From positions 3,844,001 through 3,908,000 of the forward strand of contig OY979719.1 of the NCBI GenBank assembly GCA_963855995.1: a stretch of DNA of 64,000 bases, read 5' to 3'. Shown one piece after another: positions 12,001 to 21,757 of the stretch; position 1 is the stretch's first letter, and every line of letters begins with the position of its first letter. The DNA comes from Muricea muricata. Lineage: Eukaryota > Cnidaria > Anthozoa > Malacalcyonacea > Plexauridae. The notes under the pieces are model-generated. The model was given only the letters and a program-made list of their open reading frames with translations. It made no database searches and was not told the DNA's origin. The translations under genes and the position numbers were made by a program.

Positions 12001-14538
12001 CAGCTGGGACAAATCTCGAGCATCTATGCTTGCTAAAATCAATGATCATATCACATTACAATGATTGACATCATATTACAATCATGATTGACAATTTTGC
12101 AATGTAAATTATCAACAATGCATATTTCATAAGGCAATATCAATTGTTCTTTGAATGCTTCAAATTACTGTTATGAAATATGACTACTTCTTGAAAAATA
12201 ACCAGCTAATAGCAATCTGATGGTAAGGTGTTGAAATTTATTATATTAATAATTTTCTTGACTGGCTTATCCCAATGGAAAAGCAAATTCTACATACTGT
12301 CTTCAAGCTTCTGTGGAATGACTGGCTGATAGTTTGAGCCAATTCCTATCTCTCCTTTGTCAGCAAGAAGGGCCTTCTGCTGTGGATCATACACTAAGCA
12401 GTAGTAAAACCAATCCTGAAACACCAAGGAAGTATGAGTACATACATGCATATTGAAAACGAACATAAAAATTAGTGTTAGTCATACTTGCAATGTTTTT
12501 TCTCCATTATATCAACATATAAATGACAAAAATATCTGTGTTTACTGGTACGAACACATAAATTTTTTGTCTTGTAAAAAGCAAGATTTTAACAGAAGTT
12601 GATACCTCTTTTCCAGCGTACTTTGGTAGAACTTCAGTTTCACAGTAAAGTGTAACAAGGCATTTGCCTCTAAAAATACAAGTCAGGAAATATAAAGATT
12701 ATTTAGCACTCATTGTGAGGCAGAAATGACACCACTACGAAACAGAAATATAGTTTATGTAGATTATAAGGCGTATACAAAAGACATATTTCAGAAAAAA
12801 CCTTATTTGACTAGCATTTATGGTTTCATATTGTCTTGATAGGAATAATTCTCTATGGGATAACTGATGCATTTTTGTGTCATCTAGCTCAACTTCACCC
12901 ATATCAATTTCAGCATCCTCCTCTGCTGCACCTGATAAAGAAAGCAAAGTCATTAAGCCTTAGTGCTCTGCCATTGATGGGCAAAATTGTCTGATGTTAT
13001 ACACAGTGGAAGAATATGGCACTAAGAGAGTTTGAATTTGAGCAAAAAATCTATTCAAAAATTTCCTTTTTGAAAACTTGAAGGAAATTTCAGTTTTGAA
13101 AAGTGGAAACCCTTGCTTAAAAAACAAAATCAAGGCAGTTTCATGATAAATTGAAAGCCACTAATTTGAACCTTGACTATGTGATTGACAATTTTATTTA
13201 GAAACACTGCCCAATGTTTTAGTCACAAGTTCTGATATACTTACCAGCATGTCTATCAGCTTGTGCAATCAAAGGAGTTGACAGGTCTCGTCGACGATAA
13301 AAACATTGGACTTTCGCTTCAATCTGACCATTTCCCAGTTTGGTCAACTCTTCAATTCTTCGTATCTGGTATGGATAAACTGGAGCAGTTTCAACATAAA
13401 CGTAATCTAAAAATAAAAGCAAACATCAAGGTTAGGCGCATATATGTGATTACTGAACTTCAAATATCACTGGACTAACACAATAGCTTCCACACTCCAG
13501 TTATGTTTGAGATCAGTGGGACCATCCCTTTTCTGCTAAGTTAGGTAAGCCTCACCTATATATAGCCAAAAAACCGTGCCACAGTTCGTGGACATGGTAT
13601 ATAGATGTATTTCCAAGAATTTGTTTTGCAACACACAAAATCCACATTATGGAGTGAATATATATGATGATAAACGAGTACTGTTCAAGGCAATTCTCAA
13701 TGCATAACACCTTTTGTAAAGCAAATATCAGATTTTGAGATAAATTTATCTTTTGTTGTGCCCACAGAGAAACAATTTGTAATGGCAAAACAAGAACGCC
13801 ATATTGACTGGCAATAAAGTTGCGATAAGACAATGAAAATAGCACAATTTGCCATGGATATTTCAATGCAATTCATGCTTGCCCCAGCAAACTGTAGTCT
13901 ATAAATATATATAGAATGTTATTTCATATTCATTTTAAATTTGGAGTTATATGCAAACTTCAGAACATTTGCCATTATTGGTGGACACTGAAATAACACA
14001 AACATATGAAGTTTCCATACAACCATCCAATTTCTTAAAAATGAGAGTTCAACATTCAATGCCCTACAAACTTAGAAAATCAACATAAAAGTTGTACACA
14101 CAAAATAATAAATTTAAATAGTCATAAACACTTCAGCCCATTCTCTCAACCATCAAAATACGTTTTTCAACAATGGCACAAAACTTTATCTACATTCTGC
14201 AAACTCCTTAATTAAAAGTTTTCAAATTCACCGCGGCAGGAAAATACAGATTTGCCCCGAATTCATAACACACGTTCGGAGGGGTTAAGACTTGTAAATA
14301 TATGGAAGCAAAACAAAGGTTGTACTATTTTGTTTGAAGTTTATTACACCGCTTCTTAAGCTAGTCAAAAGATATCTTTCTGGCTTCTTATGCGGCCACG
14401 GAAAGGTAAGTTTACTTAGTTTGTCGGAGGGTCATTCGGCCACCGGGGCCCGCTAGAGTTCGAATATATTCTGAAATTTACAACAGAACTTTACTCACCC
14501 CCAACGCGATAAATTCGCGAATTTGTATTCGACGACAT
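6039..14538 (-). CDS. MTA: MTA (metastasis-associated) NuRD subunit with three extra C2H2 fingers
   Basis: Twenty exons, read from the right: 14538-14499, 13406-13245, 12931-12802, 12669-12606, 12415-12298, 12023-11930, 11814-11715, 11216-11099, 10653-10583, 10512-10438, 10354-10296, 10222-10101, 9728-9615, 9500-9423, 9253-9189, 8938-8722, 8261-7899, 7647-7558, 7128-6690, 6459-6039 (TGA). Phases agree and give 979 residues. Order: BAH (about 10-150), ELM2 (about 150-265; contains [20 protein letters not shown]), SANT (about 273-330), GATA-type finger (CESC...CSVC then WKKYGG, about 380-415), C2H2 fingers at about 438-458, 466-490 and 684-706, the conserved [17 protein letters not shown] block, RKRSLE, and C-terminus DEPIVIDD, close to the human MTA1 end. 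ELM2-SANT recruits and activates HDAC1/2; the C-terminal motifs of the family bind RBBP4/7. Human MTA1 is about 715 residues, so this protein is longer. The first ATG is set by MSSNT leading straight into the conserved YRVGDYVY. Confidence 0.93.
7310..7540. mobile_element. Intronic palindromic MITE in MTA
   Basis: Inverted arms of about 50 bp (left 7310-7363, right 7484-7540) share TTTTCCAGTT, the alternating ACGTACGT/GCACGTAAAAGT run and its complement. The element lies wholly within the intron between MTA exons 18 and 19 and has no coding capacity. Confidence 0.7.
8480..8645. repeat. Interspersed repeat also present near 38.1 kb
   Basis: The sequence GCGATAAGGCCCACAGTAATTGCCATAT-like here (8605-8632) recurs almost unchanged at about 38160-38190 in an S9-peptidase intron, preceded in both places by a G/C-rich segment with CTCC words. 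It is an interspersed element of unknown class lying in an MTA intron. Confidence 0.5.
8703..8737 (-). promoter_or_regulatory. Tandem 17-bp duplication creating two identical splice donors in MTA exon 16
   Basis: A 17-bp unit (minus strand CGACAACTATGTGAGTA) is present twice in a row, so CTAT|GTGAGT occurs after 8722 and again after 8705. Joining the upstream donor to exon 17 (acceptor ending at 8262) keeps the MTA frame through to the conserved C-terminus. The downstream donor adds 17 nt, shifts frame and meets a stop a few codons into exon 17. The upstream donor is therefore the productive one. Confidence 0.8.
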
Positions 14539-16364
14539 TTCTACTGCGTTTAGTTCTTCGCGTCAATAAGAACGTGTATAAAACAAAAGAAAATCAACTA
14601 CGAACTACACATTTCAATGATATACGCACACACACCACACTACTTTGATTCGGCCATTATTGTTCACTCTACCACACTCATACCGAACCACGCTTCACGA
14701 TTGACCTTCGTGACAACCTCGTGGCATACCGGAAGATGGCCGGAAAATAAAGCAAAAAACTAACTGAATATTTTTTCATATTTTGGCACCTAATAAAGTC
14801 TCTTCAATGATAAAACAACCTCCTTGTGTACTAAGTATACTATTTTACTGCCCTTGTTTGTTTAATACGGTACAAACGCTAACCCTGAATGGAAATTTTG
14901 AATAAAACTTTTGACTTTTTAACCTAAGCACCACGTGACTGCAAATGAAAAGAATCCGTCCTGTTCCGACAAGTGGCGAAGGTCGTTCACACCAAAAAGT
15001 AATGATATGAATTATTCATTGCTTTTAAAACATAAACTTCAATTCGCGGGGATAATCCGTTTGAAATGCAACACATCTAACTCAAATTGTCACATCTGCT
15101 TTTGGAAAGTAGTTTTTCTTATAAATTTTCAAAGTAGGTGGTTCAAATATCTCGAATTTCGGGGGTTGCCATTTGGGGTTTTTGAAAACCGGTTGGCCGT
15201 AAATACGGGGAGTTCTGTCGCTAACGCAGGGGCTTCGAACATTTGAATATATTTACAATACAACAATGTTGACGACATTTGTGACATACTAACAACGTTA
15301 AATATGCGCGCTTGTCCGAACGTCGCTTCCTGACTTACAGCCTTCTGTCATTTGATACCTAATTCTACCTTCCAGTTAGTAAAGTGAAGAGTATTACTCT
15401 GTCGTGCAAAGTTGAACAAACACATCACAGAGGTACGCCTTCGCAATTCTTTTATGTCTAGCTTAACTGGTTCGGAAACCCGGTTTGACCGGTTTTTAAT
15501 GGCGGACGAGCATACAAACGAGGCTGTGACGTAAACGGTGGCAAATAATGATCATTTGTTTTGATGGAATCAGATGGAATGATCAACCTGCAATGCGATT
15601 TATGACGAGTGACCCGGCATCGAGCGCAACACCTTTACCACCGACTACGGTTGTGTCTGACTCAAGTCATCGATGTGACAGATTGTACAAGTACTATGGA
15701 AAGGAAGTTTGTGATTCAGCTGAAAAGATTTCCTAACATAGTATACGATACAATCAGAGTATAAAACTTAGATGTTCGTAATCACTCCAAGTCGTGCACT
15801 CTCCGACACGCGATGCCGTTTTCCGCGACATCATTATTATTTTTACGGTAACTTTGTTAATTTTGCCACTACGACGCCCAGTGCAGATCGGTATCACTAA
15901 ATATATGCATTCACTGTCCACACATTTGGTGTTTCTGTTTTGGAAAATCGATGAAGTCATGAGTGTTTATATTGCGTTTCTGGTGACGTATAAAAATAAT
16001 CAGATTCGTAGACTAACTAGCACTCATCATCGCCATTCGCTGTTGGTTTATTGTGCAGCGACTGCTAGGAACATCACATTTACAGTTATCAATGAAACAC
16101 AGCACGTTTTACAAGTTGAATCATATCAGACCATTCAGTTAGAGCACTTTCTACATTGAGAAACAAAATGATAGATATTACTATCTCTTCAATTGTTAAT
16201 TCATGAAGAGTGAACGTAAGCGTAAAACTGATAAAACTGATGGGAAATTACCATAACTCTCATATATTAATTAGAGTTCGGATATTTTTATTTCAAGATG
16301 AAAGAACAAAGTTTCGAAATCATTACCTGAAGCGCAACTTGTTTTCATTTACATGTAATTTTGT

Positions 16365-16407
<43 letters not shown>

Positions 16408-16467
16408 CTTTATCTATCTAACTTTCCATATTATTTAAGCTACACATATTTGTACAATTTCTTTAGT
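14539..16467. other. Intergenic region upstream of MTA; no supported gene
   Basis: This holds the presumed MTA promoter side (14540-14760) and, further right, the 3' flank of the FAM161A-like gene. A TA dinucleotide tract lies at about 16370-16405. Open frames at 14935-15246, 15548-15736 and 15794-16159 show no recognisable domain, splice pattern or conservation cue, and I do not call them genes. Confidence 0.55.
16370..16406. repeat. (TA)n microsatellite
   Basis: An almost pure alternating TA run with one TTTA interruption, just downstream of the FAM161A-like stop codon. Confidence 0.9.
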
Positions 16468-19400
16468 TTAATCATCTTCATCGGATATTTCCTCTGGTTC
16501 ACTGTCTTCGGATCTTGACTCCGTACGTGGGCTATGATCACTCAAGGGATACTCATAGTTATCATCATCTACTTCCTCGCGACCCTCCACATTCTCAGCA
16601 TCATCCTCACTGTCTTCGGCATCGACAATACCGCCATCTTTAGTGACCAGTTTGTTCACAAGGTGCTCGTTGACGCCCGCATCTCGCAGGATCTGCGTGT
16701 ACTTCTTCTCTGCCTTTCGCTTGGCGTTCTCTTGCGATTCTCTCTCAAACAAAAGGGGTCTTTGTTCCACGCGTTGTTTCATCTCAGCCAGTTCGCGTTC
16801 GTATTCTTCTTGTCGGCCGCGTTCGCTTTCCCTATGGTGAAAAAAGTTAGAAATGATGTCGGCGCGGAAATTTAAATGTCATCATCGTTATTATCTTCGT
16901 TCCTACAAAGCTCTACGCTTTGGCCAAAAAATGTGTTAGATTTGAATATTCCAGAGTTAAATCACTATAATTTTGTGGAAACATACACCACGTAAATTTA
17001 TTAACGCAAAGCTTTCGATCCGATCAGTGCTAATACTGAAGAAAATGTAAGTTTGTCTACAAGTTATCAAGGAGTTGCGTTGACATTGCATGTTTCCAGT
17101 TTGTTGTAAGAAGCTTGGAACAAGCTGTAAGAAGCTTGGAACAAGCTGTTAAAAACTTGCAACAAGCTTAGTGGTATTATCAGACTTGTTATACAAGATA
17201 GTTCTAACAAGTCTAATAGTCATGAAAACACAAGAGTTTTACAAGGTTGGCGAGTTACAAGGTTGTAACAATATTGTTAGATCATGACTGTATATATCAG
17301 CCTTGTTGAAACAACCTTGCAACAAGTCTGATAATATCAATCAACGTCAAGGTCGTAATAAGTTGTTAGCAGTTGTAAGAAGTTGACTTGGAGACTTGAT
17401 ACAAGTTGTGAGGTTTTTTAATTACTCATTCGAAGATTTTGTTGTTTCATTTCCCATGCAGAGACGATGTATATATTTTCCCCTACCTGAATGTTCTTAA
17501 TTTCTGCTCGCTGCTTTTCTTGAGTCGCCATGAGTGATCGTTGGCCATTGCTTTAACAGTCACTTGAGATCGCATTTGTTTTTCTCGCTTTTGTTTCGCC
17601 TTCCTCGCTTTCAAGGTTTCGTCGTTTCTTTGTTTTTGTACTTCTAAACTTCTCCGCACGGCGTTGTCTCGTAGCCGAACAGACTCCGTCGTCCTAAAGA
17701 ATGAGAAATAAACCACGGGAAAAAAATTGGAAAAAGTATCACAAGAGCTTCCCATCCAGGGACCGGTTGTAAAAAAAGTGATTAAAGGTAACTATGATTA
17801 GTGGAAATGTCAGCCAATCAGAACAACGTATTTTGTACTTAATCACTTTATATTTAACTACAAAACAGTGATTAAGAATTTTAAACAACTAGCCCCAGCT
17901 CTTTAACTATCTATGATGCTTTATCGTACAACAATGTTGCTCTAATAATATTACACAATGTTGCAGGAAAATTTTAAGCAAGTTTAAACCGATGCCAACA
18001 TTATCAAAATTAAGGTTCAACTACAGTCGTGATTAGAAACGTTCCGAAAAATGTTGATCAGTTCATTTGCCAAGGTTGAGGAATTCATTCGATAAACTCT
18101 GCTATTTCCTCTAAAAGTTCACAACTTCCTGTTAATGAGCCAAAATCACATCAAAGCAGTTTTTGAAAGCTGATTTTGAGTGGCGCAAGTTGTGAAGTTT
18201 TTGAGGAGCTTATCAAATGAATTCCTCAACCTTAGCAAATGAACTGATCAACATTTTTCGCAATGCTTCTATTGGCAAGGCTTTAAGTGTGCCGAATAAG
18301 TAACACATATTGCGTCCAACAATGTTGAAAAAGCCTTTAGCATTTGACATCTTTTTACTTGGGATTTTTGCCAAACTTATTTTGCGGTATCTCAGGCGAC
18401 AGACATCAACTCTCATTCTCGTTAACTTTGTTTTATTTATTTATTTAGCTTCGCCACAAGAGCATGCTCACAACAACAGCATGTGTCCGTTACTGAACGG
18501 TACAGTGGTTACATATTACCCCACCAGCCCACCCTGTCAATTTCCCAGTGGGAGGAAACTTTAGTAGCCAAGGAAAACCAACGGGTTTGGGCAAAGCGTT
18601 GACTTATGCTCTTCTTACATCCGCACTATATGTTCAAGTCACGTTAGGAAGAATCCAACACGAAATACGAGTGGTTTAACAACTTCGCGTTTGACTGAGG
18701 AAAATTCTTATCTTAACTCTCGCTTCCTTGGCCACGCCCGCAAGCTTAATGCCGCGGTGAATTTCAAAAGCTGGTACAAAACATGAAAAACTCACCCGAA
18801 AGGTAGCGTGTCTTGTGAGGATGATAATTTTGCGCTGTATGGTCTGTTCTTCCTAGCAGTACGCACAACCAGAGATTCTCCCATACTTTGACTCAAGTTC
18901 TCCATGGAGCGAGCGCGTCTGAGACTGCTCCTAGCGTGTGGAATATGCGCCGTCTTCAAATTGAACGGTTCAACCACAGTGGGCTGTACCTGCTTCTTCC
19001 TTCTCCTCAACTCTTTCTCGAACTCCCAGTGCAACGCGTCAAAGTCGGGCACCTCCGCGTTGATGTTCGGTCGAAACGGCGGTTTACGTTCGCGAGACTT
19101 GCGACATTTTTGTCGCGATTTCGCTGCGGGTGTGACGTTCGCGCGCGCTTCCATTCTCGGAGGCAGCCGTGACTTGGCGAGCAGTTCGGCTGCACGAAGC
19201 TTTGTGCGTATCTTGCGATATTCTTCTTCTTCAGTGAGTCGATCGGCAAGACTGAGATCGTCCTTTTGTTTCGGCGGAGGTCTCGCTTTAAACAAAGCGC
19301 GTTCAGTTTCCTCTTTGGCTTGTTGTTCTGCAGTCTTCCTTTTCTCCTCCTCCTTTCTATGCTTCTTCATCTCTTCGCGTCTCACGAAGCTGAACGGTTT

Positions 19401-21459
19401 TTCTGTCGCTTTCAAGATGGCTTTGTTGATCTCGCGCACCTGCTCGCTTCTCCGTTTGCTCTTGTCGACAATGTCGTCGTAAAGAGGCAGGAAGGTCGTT
19501 GCGGGAACGGGCTGGGCTCGAAATTTCTTTTTGAGTTCGGCTTCCTCCATCGATTTCTTGACAACAAGATCTTCCTCGAGCATTTGCATGGATCGCGTCT
19601 TTCGTTTTTCCTTCGTGGCTTCTCTTAAGGTCATCGTGAACGGTTTGGGCACCGTGATTGTTGGAGTCCAATCCTTGAATAGTGAGAAGGAACAAACGCT
19701 GTAGCAAGGACAACTATTGAATACTTACATCCACAAATGAATATACTTTATCCTCTCAATAACTTCCCATTTGCTGCTTCCTCATGTGTCCTTTCTCCCT
19801 TCTTCCACTCATCTTTCTTTTCTGCTCCTTTACGGAGCTTTATCTCCCCTTCTTTCTTATTCCTCCCCTGCTTTCTTTTTTCTCTCCTTTTCATTTTCCA
19901 TTCTTCCTTTCCTTAATTCCTTATCCTTCACCCCTTATTTCTTCTCAACTACTTCATTCCTTCTGGCATCTCTCTTCTTTCCAACTTCCTCCTAATGAAT
20001 ACACTTCATTCACTCAATCACATTTCAAGAAATCCTCCTCTTCTCTCTTCTTTTTATTTTCAGCCCTTTTTACACTTCTACTTCCTTCCTCTCCCCTTCT
20101 TTATTCTTATCCTTTCTACCTCCCTTTTTACCCCTTCCCTGTTTTCCTCTTTCTCTCCTTTTCTTCTTCCATCCTTTCTTTTCTTATCCTCTACCCACTC
20201 ATTTCTTCTCCACTCATCCTTTCTTTTGTCTCTTCCTTTCCACCTCCTCCCATTCTTTCACCTCTTTCTTTTCATTGCCTTCACCCATCCCTTTTTTCCT
20301 TCCCCCTTTACTTCTTCTTCTTTTTCTCTAGTCCCCCTTACTTTCCCCTCTTCTGTCTCCCTTCCCTTTCTCCTTGTTATACCTTTTCTTTAGGCACCTT
20401 GTGCCCAGGTTGTTCATGCTCAAGTGTTTCATTTTCCATAGCTGTGTAATCTTGAACTGAGAAATCCTTCCACAAATGTTCAACCATATCAATAGCTGCC
20501 GATCTCCTAGGAAACAATGAACTGGAGAACTCTTCTGGGCTACTTATAACTTCTTCCTGTTCAACTTCAACTTCACTTTCATCTGAATGTTCACTTGACC
20601 TGCCCTCATGTTCTTCTAAAATGGACAAGACAATGTATGATAAAAAACATAACAAATATGAAACAGCAGTAATAACATGATAACTTGTTGCACATATTAC
20701 TTAATACTCATACTTCTATATCCACATCAAGAATGGCTAAAAAATATACCTGGCCATAATGGGAATGGAACCTACAACCTGTGGAATGGTAGCCCAACGT
20801 TTGAACAACTGAGCTATGTGGTCAGATCAATTCAAGTATGTGATATTTCTAGTTTAAGTCAAGTTCTTCGGTATCAAAGTGGAACTTCAATAGTCCAAAA
20901 GTATACCTGTTGAGCCATTCGTCAAGTGGGATAAATCTTTCACAAAATCTTGAACTGGTGACTTTGGACGAGTCTGAATGATGTCTTTAGAACTAAGTGA
21001 TTGTTCGTGACTACATGCTTCTATGTCACCCATAGTTCCGTTTACATTACTATATTCCTGTAATCCAAGGCCATTTTCAAAACCATCCCATTGAAAACCA
21101 CTTTGCTTTTTCAGCTCGTTGTGATATCTTGTCTCTAGCAACTTCAGAGTCTTTTTGTGTTCTTCTCGTAGTTTAATTAGATTCTCGTAGAACTGTTCTT
21201 CGCTAACGCCATCTTCTTTTTCATAGCTCAGTATAAATTTATGCCGATTTTTGTTTTTGTTTATATGGCGACGGCCAGACGAAGTTCGAGTTTTTGTACG
21301 ACTTAAATCGTCGCCACTTTGTTCTCCACCTTCAGAACTTTGGGAAAATGAGTGGTGTTCTTTAATTTCTTTCATACTTGCTGGCAGGCCAGTGTTAGAA
21401 AGTCTTGGAGCTTTATAACAGTTGTTCTTGACAACGGTCAACGCGTGTGTTGTCGCCAT
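16468..21459 (-). CDS. FAM161A: FAM161A-like ciliary/centrosomal protein (UPF0564)
   Basis: Five exons, read from the right: 21459-20907, 20615-20383, 19673-18796, 17693-17487, 16831-16468 (TAA). All phases agree and give 744 residues. Hallmarks: an N-terminal segment with SEEQFYENLIKLREEHKKT (coiled coil); then WTPTITVPKPFTMTLREA opening the UPF0564 region; FRAQPVPATTFLPLY; KPFSFVRREEMKKHR; later KQRVEQRPLLFERESQENAK; and an acidic tail ending EISDEDD. The protein is very rich in K/R/E and predicted largely helical. FAM161A binds microtubules at the ciliary base and connecting cilium, and human loss causes retinitis pigmentosa. Whether this is the pre-duplication orthologue of FAM161A and FAM161B cannot be decided here. 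The gene is divergent from CNIH4. Confidence 0.9.
16960..17045 (-). mobile_element. Penelope-like-type 3' tail fragment (degraded)
   Basis: On the minus strand: CACTGATCGGATCGAAAGC followed by an AATAAA-like stretch, ACGTGG and TTTCCACAAAATT. It matches the pair at 44338-44418 and 44541-44620 but has lost the stem between CTGAT and GGATC. It lies in an intron of the FAM161A-like gene. Confidence 0.55.
17050..17420. mobile_element. Palindromic repeat/MITE, TTGTTACAAG family
   Basis: The arms are inverted around about 17240: GTATTATCAGACTTGTTA on the left and AACAAGTCTGATAATATCA on the right, among dense AACAAGCTT/AAGTTGT words. A 21-bp unit (GTAAGAAGCTTGGAACAAGCT) is duplicated in tandem in the left arm. 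It lies in an intron of the FAM161A-like gene. Confidence 0.65.
17757..17895. mobile_element. Harbinger-type MITE
   Basis: The 139-bp element starts GGGACCGGTTGT and ends ACAACTAGCCCC, an imperfect terminal inverted repeat. The end resembles that of the Harbinger-like fragment at 62193, which reads GGGGCCGGTTGT. Internally it has GTGATTAA words in both orientations. It is intronic in the FAM161A-like gene. Confidence 0.6.
18031..18275. mobile_element. Palindromic MITE, family 2, copy 1
   Basis: Long inverted arms (AAAAATGTTGATCAGTTCATTTG... against CAAATGAACTGATCAACATTTTT) with ends in an AGAAGC/GCTTCT word. The inner part has AGTTCACAACTTCCTGTTAA. A second copy, with the same ends and inner word, lies at 23096-23384. 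Confidence 0.75.
19758..20395. repeat. Long polypurine/polypyrimidine tract in a FAM161A intron
   Basis: About 600 bp of the + strand consist almost wholly of T and C (words such as CTTTCTTTTC, CCTCCC), so the intron is almost pure A/G in the sense of the gene. The long overlapping + strand frames here (for example 19784-20449, almost all Ser/Phe/Pro/Leu) are a by-product of composition. Confidence 0.9.
20700..20860 (-). mobile_element. tRNA-derived SINE, copy 1
   Basis: On the minus strand: an A-box-like ATAGCTCAGTTG, a B-box-like GTAGGTTCCATTCCC about 45 nt on, then GGCCAGGTATATTTTTTAGC. The same order, with the same GGCCAGG...ATTTTT tail start, is seen at 37545-37680. Both copies are preceded by AAATATCACATACT(C/T)GAA. 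It is in an intron of the FAM161A-like gene. Confidence 0.7.
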
Positions 21460-21757
21460 GTTGAGTTCAAATTTTGGCGAAGTTTTCTAGATCTCAAATT
21501 TCAGGTGACATTCTCTATGTTTGGGGAGGAGAGGGAAGGTAGTTTTATATACAAACCATACATTTTGCGAATTTTTTATCTTTTTTACTCAACCCTCCCT
21601 AGAGAGTCTCCGAATTTTCAGCTGGTCACAGTACATGATATTGCGGATTCATTTCTTTAATTAAAAAATCATTTTGAAATTTATTATTTCACGCTTGGTT
21701 TAATATATATGGTTGGCATTTGTATAAACAAAGTTGTACTTTGTCAAAATTACAGAG
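21460..21757. promoter_or_regulatory. Divergent intergenic promoter region FAM161A / CNIH4
   Basis: 298 bp separate the two start codons, which face away from each other. Such head-to-head spacing usually means one shared bidirectional promoter. I see no clear TATA box placed for either gene, so the call rests on layout. Confidence 0.6.

Noticed and set aside
14935..16159. Frames between MTA and FAM161A (103, 62 and 121 codons)
   Set aside because: No domain, no splice pattern and no conservation cue.
19784..20449. Long + strand frame, almost all Ser/Phe/Pro/Leu
   Set aside because: It lies in a polypyrimidine tract in which stops are rare by composition, inside an intron of the minus-strand FAM161A-like gene.
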